From Trichostrongylus colubriformis (lineage: Eukaryota; Nematoda; Chromadorea; Rhabditida; Trichostrongylidae), in NCBI GenBank assembly GCA_963978905.1, contig OZ022257.1:10624509-10688508 (forward strand): 64,000 bases of DNA, read 5' to 3'. Every line of letters begins with the position of its first letter. Position 1 is the first letter of the stretch. Under the pieces are notes generated by a model. The model did not search any database. It was given only the letters and a program-made list of their open reading frames with translations, and had not been told where the DNA came from. Of this stretch, positions 58,901 through 64,000 are shown one piece after another. A program made the translations under genes and the position numbers.

Positions 58901-61900
58901 GTTTTGCTCTCAGTACATGATCATAAGTAGTTTTGGTGATAGTAAAGCTGCACTGCTCTATTTCCGGTTTCTTCCGGACACCCCACCATATTAACTGCAT
59001 TAGTAATGCATTTTTGATTTGAACAATCCGTTTCTTCTAAAAGATATGAGTTTTTCATTGCGTCCGTCATTTTTGCGCAGATTTGAGTGATATGCCCCAA
59101 AGTTGTGAAAAACAGTATACTTTCTTTACGTAAACTGCACATATTCGGTCTACCACATAACCCGCTCATATTTATACAAACAACCCCTCTGCCTTGGTGA
59201 TCACCTTAATTGAACTTTTTTTCGCCTCTGTTATTCATCCACACAAATTGAAAACCACGACGGCCCATTTCTGATGAAAAAACATTTAAAAAAACCGTAG
59301 CAAGGCTACTATGGTTGTAGTACTCGAGACGTCCAAATAAGGAGCGGCTCTGGTTTTTATAATGCTGCGAGTTTGCCTTTCGCTCTGAATAATACTCCTA
59401 GATTACTTTTACATTTGTGAAAAAAAAACTGAAATGAACCGATCGATGGAAGAGGCTTTAGTGCAGCAATGGAGAGAGAGAGGGACAGAAGAGTTTATTT
59501 CACTGGTCCCATTACGAGATGCCCTCGATTCAGTGAAGCAAAATTATTAAAGAGGAGTCTCGCAATCGGAAGCAAAATGGAGTGAATCCATTACAGAAGA
59601 ATTCGGTGAAGGTTCATCAAGTGAAGTCGATCATACGGATAATCGCCGTCCACGGAGGAATTGCTCTTCGACGCATCGTATTTACGAGCAAAATAAGGAA
59701 ATTAAAACGCAGATGAAAGACTTTATGTTGATCTGAAGATTAAAGAGGGGAGAATCTTGATTGATGTGCACGAGATTCAAACAAAATTCCAAGCTATTTC
59801 CATATATCGCATAGCATGAAAAGTTTTGAAATAGGTTGTCTTCCAACGATTCCTTTCTTGAACGGAGAAACTCCAAAGCGATTGTGAGAAGTCGACTAAA
59901 AGTAATGTATGTACCAAATAGAGCTCCTAATGATGCTAAGTGGTACCACCCAGTAGGGTAAATAGGAACCCTTCCGGAAATATTGATCACAGGGAAAAAC
60001 CTTTTCAAGAGCTTTGAGCACACTGAATAGGTGGAACATAGTGATAGCCGTTGATTGAGAGACATTCCCGCGCTTCAAACCTTTCGGGTCGAAACTAGGT
60101 GAAGGACGATCAACTCTGACGAGTAAACGTCCATTTCCATACCCGAAAAACGTCTCATGCCCAGTAAAGCGGATGCATGATGAATGATGTTGATGTGTTG
60201 CGTTGCGCAACCATTAAGACCTTACATTAGTCGTCCTTTGAGGCCGACAATACCATCTGCATAAAATAGCTTCGTAGCGCCAGCTGGAGAACTACGGTCA
60301 CAATTTGATTTGAGCCGAAAACGATGTAGAAAGTACTTTTATGAGTAGTTGCATATGTTTGAGATTTCCAGCTTCCGTGTCTGTTTCACAAGCGCTCTCA
60401 TTTGGCACCCTACATTTTTCATACCCTGTTTTTTGCAGCCTAGTTTTTTACTAGACCAGTTCTTGGCCTATTTCTGCTAGGAAAAAGCAACATTTGTCTT
60501 ATGAATTCTGATTGACTTCTACCTAATTCTAATATGAAACAAAGTAAAAATAAGTACAAAATAAAAAATAAGTCAAAAGAAAAATAAATGAAGATGAAAT
60601 AGAGAAAAATATGATTGTTTTGTTACCAGTAAAATTTTAGGGTATGCTCCATAATAGTTTTGGAGTTTGCTCCCTAATAGGTCAGAGAATGTGCTTACAG
60701 GCTTCCAAGGCACTATTGATACTACATTGTAATTATTAGTATTAATACATTCATATTATTATTACATTACTCTTGTATATGGTATTATATTTTTCGTTCG
60801 CCACGCTCAAACGATATGTCATGTGCAGCACTAGAATCAAGCCCAGTTAGGCACAGAAAAGAGCCAGGCATCAATCAACTCAATTCTCGTCTTTTCAGCT
60901 GGCCTCAGAAATCACTGGACAGGGTTCAAAGGGAAGATGGCCATCATAATAGTTCATTACTATTGAGTCCTGCATACAGTATTACTGGAATATGGAAAAA
61001 CTGACAGAAATACAAATAGTTTCGAAGATAGGGAGGCTGCTGCGGCTAGTGATCAGTGAGTGTAAACGAGATATTCGGAAGTTTCTTGAGACGAAGAACG
61101 TTTCGGTAAGATCTGAGCAAAGACGTGAAGTTTCGTTTTATTGCGTTCGTTCGTACTACCATGAAAATCAAAGAGTAAACACACTTACAACGCCTTCCTT
61201 TTCATGTGAGACGAGGAGGCAAACACAAATCGAAAAAAGAAAGTGATGGCTAAGACTGACCATGGCGGACAAGTATGGAATATCCTCTTTCTTACAATAA
61301 ATTATCTATTATACTGTTTTGAGCTCCCTTCGACGTCGGCTTGGGTCGACCAAGCCTTCCGTCCTTTCGTAAAAGAGGAAATGATACCAGACTACATAGT
61401 CGGTGAGGATGAAAAAAACTAATTTGTTCATCGACTGGCCCCGCAAATCATTGTACATGCCAAATCGCAGTCACCTGCCGCCATGATTCTGAATGGAAGT
61501 AGAATGCGTGGCGTATCCTGAAAGGGGATTGATTATCAACAACCTTATCTTTACTGTCTTTTGAGAAGCTCTTCATAAAGACTGTTTTCGAAGTACTAGG
61601 GTGTGTACACATTTCTAAGGCTGGTTTGCCTGGTTTGCACCATAACTTGGTCAGTAATTGTCGAGTGTGGCACAATGGGAGCCGATGCGGCGTCGCATCA
61701 AGGGACTTTCGGCTTCAATTTCTTTCTGCACCTGCTGTACCGTGCAAACCGCATTTTGTGCCTCGAGGATGCCACGCCTACTGCTTTTGCAGCGCATCCA
61801 TCTCGAGTCCTCAAACAAGGCAGAGCGCTCTGTATTTCCAAAGCTTTTTCTTCTTTGACTTTGTTAGACGCCACCTCCTATTCCACTTGGAGATAAGTCA

Positions 61901-63860
61901 TAGCGAAAGCTGGTTCGAATACCTACTTTTTGCACCAGTGTTATAGAAATATATCGAGAAATGTACATACAAACATGATGTAAAAAAGTATCATTTTTAC
62001 GTCCTTTATTCGATAATTCTTGGAAAATTGACATTTCTGTTATTAGAGGTTTGCATTTTGTGATCTTTCGTTTGGAGGCGTAGCGAATTCATCATTCATG
62101 GAGTCGTAACCACCTAAAAATAAAAGCGCAAATTGCTATGAAGGGCAACATAGCTACAAAGAATATGCAATATCTACTCATAGTAGCAAAGCCAAAGAAA
62201 CGGAAGGATGTTCTCGGTGACAGGGCAGATGGAGGCTTATTTCCACGAAAAAGATTGGATTTTGCTCCGAATAAACTGGCCTTTAATTCATTAGATTCCA
62301 AATGAGTAAATCAGATGATATGAAGTTGTGCAACTCAACCCTCATAGCTAGCAGAGAAAAGCTAGGTAGGTTGGGGGTCTTAAAGTCGATTGGGAGGAAT
62401 TTGTCCTTGTTCTTGATTTCAATGTCACTGTCTTACCAGAAGCAGATTAAGGCTCGCCGAGCCTATTCTACGCCCTACCAAAAGAAAACTGACTTTCGAC
62501 ACAGCGGGCGATCGAAGATCGGATACTCTGCAGAGCTGAGGAAACGAAGGTCGAGTGGCCCGTATACGTTATGCGTTCTGACGATTTTCGTTGGAATAGG
62601 GCAATTACTGCCATAGTTCTTAAGGGGTCAAAGATGTTCGGCTAAAGTAACCAGTTCGGTTGAATGTTCTCATCATATGATGACCCGTGGTCTGGTTGAG
62701 AGTGGAGGGGGGGGGGGGGGGGGAAATTAAGCCCACTTTCTGAGTATGGACTTGGTCAGGGAGATCAACAATGAGACTCCTTCGACAATCGCTTAGTAAA
62801 GGAAAACACGACATGGTGAGTTGTAGCCACTGGAGTGTTTGCACCGTGAGTCGGGATTAATCATAGGCCAAGAAATTCTCACAGGGTCATATTTTGGCTT
62901 GGAACATGAGGAGACGTATTTTTGAAAATTCCCCGAGGATCCCTCGATGATCACCTCTTCGGGTGTAATTTCTAGGCCGATGAGGTGATCTTTGAAAAAG
63001 GGTAAAAGGTGGCCAATCGTTAATCATACTTAGCACTGGGTAGTATGTATGATGGCCTTCTCAGGGGACACCCCGTGTATTAAGACAGGTAGCGGCGTCG
63101 ATTGAGGTGGGGAGGGGGAGGAAGGATCGATTTTTTTCAAAACCCTCCTTCAACACGGGGCTTATACCTGTCGCTCATCTGTGAAATAATCATCTTTCTA
63201 TCAGAAACGAGTCTGGAAATGAAGCGACAGTTGATGAAACTGCGGTCCACCTTTTTCACAGAAGCTTCCGCGACAATCGATAGGGGTGTGCGTCGGGAAT
63301 GGCGTACTAGGTCACCCACCAAAAAAGGTAACAGTAAGGCATTTGGCGGGCGGTGATGCTGATCGCGAGGTCTAGTAATCGCCGTCGCGCGCCAAATGCT
63401 TTACTGGTTGCGCGCACCTGGAACCGCCACTCCCTTCCCGCCCGAGTCGACCTAGTTAGATAGTCCTGATGCACACCTGTTTACAAGGTCAGCGGTTACG
63501 GGATAAGAGAGAAACCGCCACGTATTCGATAACTTCATAACTTCGAAAGTCCTTACCTTCACTGACACCACTACTTGGTGGAACTACGCGGACCGGCTCA
63601 TTAGCAACAACGTCTTGGGCCGACTGAGTGCCAGGAATCGCTGGGATAACACATGATGGTAGTTGCGACTTGCTGACTGGTATGCCGCTCTGAAAATTCA
63701 TGAAGATTTGATTACGTCATTCAATAGACCGAAAATAAATGAAGAAAAAGCTAGACAGAATCTTAACGTTACATCACAATCCTGTGCTCTTTGTCGCATC
63801 TTCTCCTTCAAATCTTTGATTGAAACAGCCGTGGGAGAATTTGATGTTATTGAAGAGCAA
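43934..63860 (-). CDS. Cysteine-rich, probably secreted protein (paralogue 1), incomplete model
   Basis: Minus-strand exons that can be supported are 63773-63860, 63557-63689, 46657-46732, 44997-45074, 44253-44407 and 43934-44039 (ends TAG). The first two match exons of the downstream gene: 88 bases each, beginning CSSIT and ending (R/Q)RA(E/Q)DC, then an exon of phase 0 to 1 starting SGIPV against KGLPV. The 46-44 kb exons repeat its cysteine domain: FCERYVEC then LC (C-x5-C-x10-C), MEQDLDQQLAQC, and HCF...ECGRVRDCC; the exon ending in DCC is phase 0 to 2 in both genes. The proposed last exon gives LVDKEGASREVW...CVSD and is weaker; AATAAA overlaps its stop. Middle exons between 63557 and 46732 were not found, and 46657 (phase 1) does not join 45074 (phase 0) directly, so at least one exon is missing. 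It could also be two separate genes. Confidence 0.5.
44033..44250. repeat. Imperfect tandem duplication, about 145-bp unit
   Basis: The segment from about 44033 (GGCCTAAGCGTGCCTAAGTG, GTCAGCACGGACAGGTAT) is repeated from about 44180 (GGTCTAACCGTGCCTAATAG, GTCAGTACGGAGCGGTAT), and the following GCCGCGCTTGATTA...AATAAACTC words also recur at 43565-43640. The duplication covers the acceptor of the proposed last exon of paralogue 1, so a second decayed acceptor exists. Confidence 0.6.
47098..47235 (+). repeat. tRNA-like dispersed repeat, second copy
   Basis: Contains the B-box word GCGGGTTCGAGTCCCGTTCGA and the 3' flank GTTTTGCCCATAACTCAGC shared with the copy at 21581-21675. The left half (CTTGAACGAGACTCGGACC) is an inverted, diverged version of the same B-box region, so two tRNA-like halves face each other. 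It cannot fold as a normal tRNA. Confidence 0.55.
47445..49024 (-). mobile_element. Rearranged Tc1/mariner transposon with 557-bp inverted arms
   Basis: Ends are inverted (CAGTGTGTCCCAAAAGTATA) and flanked by TA (47443-47444, 49025-49026), as in Tc1/mariner. Each arm also holds a subterminal copy of GTGTCCCAAAAGTATAGG. The main transposase lies on the minus strand from ATG 48738 (MPRGTH, YEKGQILAYKDVGLS, helix-turn-helix region and a GRPQKLS-like linker), then a frame-broken catalytic part (DEKSQNW... , GGNVMVYAAFSRFGKS, LESNLLPY) at about 48280-48010. Where the 3' third should follow, an inverted copy of the element's own 5' 557 bp begins (plus-strand start at 47731). Tc3-like by pattern. 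The protein is frame-shifted and lacks its end, so it is inactive. Confidence 0.85.
49027..54332. other. Gene-poor intron-like stretch with MITE remnants
   Basis: No gene is supported. A hAT-like MITE relative lies at 50462-50680 (ends GGTGCTATCG and CGATAGCAC, flanked by GTAAATGT and GTAAAAGT), and a decayed one at about 49231-49708 (GCTATCGCAATGAGGGAG and CTCCCATCGCGATAGC). Poly-G and poly-C runs at 50168, 50650, 53508 and 53647 mark further MITE remains. A 67-codon plus-strand frame at 53845-54048 (YEYINEYEIRDFDAHTFDFF) looks protein-like but stands alone. Confidence 0.45.
54333..55260. repeat. Tandem repeat, 260-278-bp unit, about 3.5 copies
   Basis: Units start at 54333, 54611, 54878 and 55138 with ATGAAAAACGACCTGTG and include GACCACACATGGACC, TTAAGCTCCGCCCA, GGGCGGGGC, GGGAGAAGATGG and GTGGGCGGAGC. 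The second and third copies are nearly identical. The unit of 267 bases is a multiple of three, which makes a 279-codon minus-strand frame that is only a by-product. Confidence 0.9.
56104..56542. repeat. Foldback element, family GGAATCGTCCACGGAAAA, copy 4
   Basis: The best preserved copy: ends TGCTTAAAGGAATCGTCCAC and GTGGACGATTCCTTTAAGCA are perfect inverted copies, and the arms stay paired for about 200 bases, through TGGCTGAGATACAGCA and AAAGTGCGGTCCCAG. The GC-rich centre has GTCCGCCG and CGGCGGAC. Confidence 0.9.
57082..57188 (-). CDS. Candidate exon, unknown protein
   Basis: A minus-strand frame with ATG at 57188, codons for a charged helix-like stretch (MVDISKSIKGTG, KQEEDAKKSAFYKEHSR) and a GTTAGA donor at 57076-57081; an alternative GTGTGT donor lies about 55 bases further. 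It could be a first exon or, with the ACAG at 57180 as acceptor, an internal exon. It lies in the large gap of the paralogue 1 model, but shows no match to the exons of paralogue 2. Confidence 0.3.
57546..58289. mobile_element. 740-bp non-autonomous element with TA duplication
   Basis: The element 57548-58287 has inverted ends CAGGGGGTGCCAAAA and TTTTGGCACCCCCTG flanked by TA on both sides, the signature of the Tc1/mariner superfamily. No intact transposase is seen; frames inside are short. The copy at 32851-33205 shares its left half. Confidence 0.8.
58921..59169 (-). CDS. Candidate small cysteine-bearing ORF
   Basis: A minus-strand ATG frame of 82 codons with six cysteines (LCGRPNMC, ICAKMTD, DCSNQKC, GCPEE). 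There is no signal peptide and no recognised domain. The second half reads like an extracellular exon, so it may be an exon of a larger gene instead of a whole protein. Confidence 0.25.
   Translation of the reverse strand: MSGLCGRPNMCSLRKESILFFTTLGHITQICAKMTDAMKNSYLLEETDCSNQKCITNAVNMVGCPEETGNRAVQLYYHQNYL
59434..59736 (+). pseudogene. Coding-like frame broken by one TAA
   Basis: From ATG 59434 the frame reads MNRSMEEALVQQWRERGTE and stays open to a TGA at 59734-59736 except for a single TAA at 59548-59550. Residue choice is protein-like on both sides of the break (SLVPLRDALDSVKQNY before; WSESITEEFGEG and NRRPRRN after), which favours one former coding stretch with a nonsense change. A small intron covering the TAA cannot be excluded. 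No family recognised. Confidence 0.4.
60992..61105 (+). CDS. Candidate first exon on the plus strand
   Basis: ATG at 60992, 38 codons (MEKLTEIQIVSKIGRLLRL, then CKRDIRKFLETKNVS) and a good GTAAGA donor at 61106 in phase 0. The sequence would form an amphipathic helix. No following exon could be identified, and it would run against the minus-strand genes around it. Confidence 0.25.
62114..62181 (-). CDS. Candidate signal-peptide or membrane-anchor first exon
   Basis: Minus-strand ATG at 62181, reading MSRYCIFFVAMLPFIAICAF, a hydrophobic segment of about 19 residues with one Arg before it, then a GTGGTT donor in phase 2. The same frame is open upstream to about 62280 (KPPSALSPRTSFRFFG), so it could also be an anchor with a cytoplasmic tail. 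It may start a secreted protein whose later exons lie at lower coordinates, possibly the cysteine-rich exons at 46.7-43.9 kb. Confidence 0.35.
63332..63410. repeat. Short inverted repeat (hairpin)
   Basis: CAGTAAGGCATTTGGCG and CGCCAAATGCTTTACTG face each other around a GC-rich centre, about 79 bp in all. It is probably a small foldback element in an intron of paralogue 1. Confidence 0.6.
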
Positions 63861-64000
63861 CTGAAAAGGCTATCCTTTGGCTAACAGCAGAAATTAACTA
63901 TGATCTGGCACCGCATAAAATGTGGGCCAGGACACTTTGATTTGGGTGTGCGACAAGACACCCGAATTGGGTCAGGTAGGGCGAACAAGCGGCATTTACA

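Noticed and set aside
61603..61896. Overlapping ORFs on both strands
   Set aside because: Three or more frames are open at once in a GC-rich segment. The minus-strand frames (VKEEKALEIQSAL; VQKEIEAESPLMRRRIG) look best but lie in different frames and end in stops, so no exon could be fixed.

Overview
The window looks like nuclear DNA of a clade V nematode, most likely a strongylid (hookworm-like). The basis is many short exons with strong nematode T-rich/TTTCAG-type acceptors, AG acceptors 5-10 bases before start codons that would suit spliced-leader trans-splicing, close similarity of two genes to C. elegans CCT-3 and ZYG-9, and long repeat-rich introns. Exons were joined by eye from reading frame, splice sites and intron phase; nothing was aligned by software.

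Left part (0-19 kb, plus strand): a complete 16-exon chaperonin gene (CCT subunit gamma, 545 aa), a 19-exon XMAP215/ZYG-9 family gene with only two TOG domains (745 aa), and a 4-exon gene for a small BAR-like protein (244 aa) whose 2.7-kb second intron is packed with repeats. A weak minus-strand exon lies at the left edge.

Middle (19-32 kb): mostly mobile and foldback DNA, including an element with an 11-bp flanking direct repeat that carries a second foldback element with an 8-bp target duplication. One minus-strand gene (six exons, 156 aa) encodes a Lys/Pro/Glu-rich protein with two copies of a KADAKDPQYETL motif.

Right part (32-64 kb, minus strand): the main discovery. A gene of at least 21 exons and 858 codons (32336-42680) encodes an unrecognised, probably secreted protein with a cysteine-rich C-terminal region. 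Upstream of it a second gene (exons between 43934 and 63860, incompletely resolved) repeats the same exons with matching phases and cysteine spacing (C-x5-C-x10-C near the start of the domain, C-x5-CC near its end), so this is a tandem pair of paralogues. I cannot name the family. Inside the large introns lie a rearranged Tc1/mariner element, a 740-bp element with TA duplications, a 260-280-bp tandem repeat, several foldback (MITE) families and a few weak candidate exons.

The unrelated housekeeping genes on the left share no evident pathway; the CCT and TOG proteins are both tied to tubulin/microtubule biology, but nothing in the sequence shows that this is more than chance. The 5' ends of both right-hand genes were not found.
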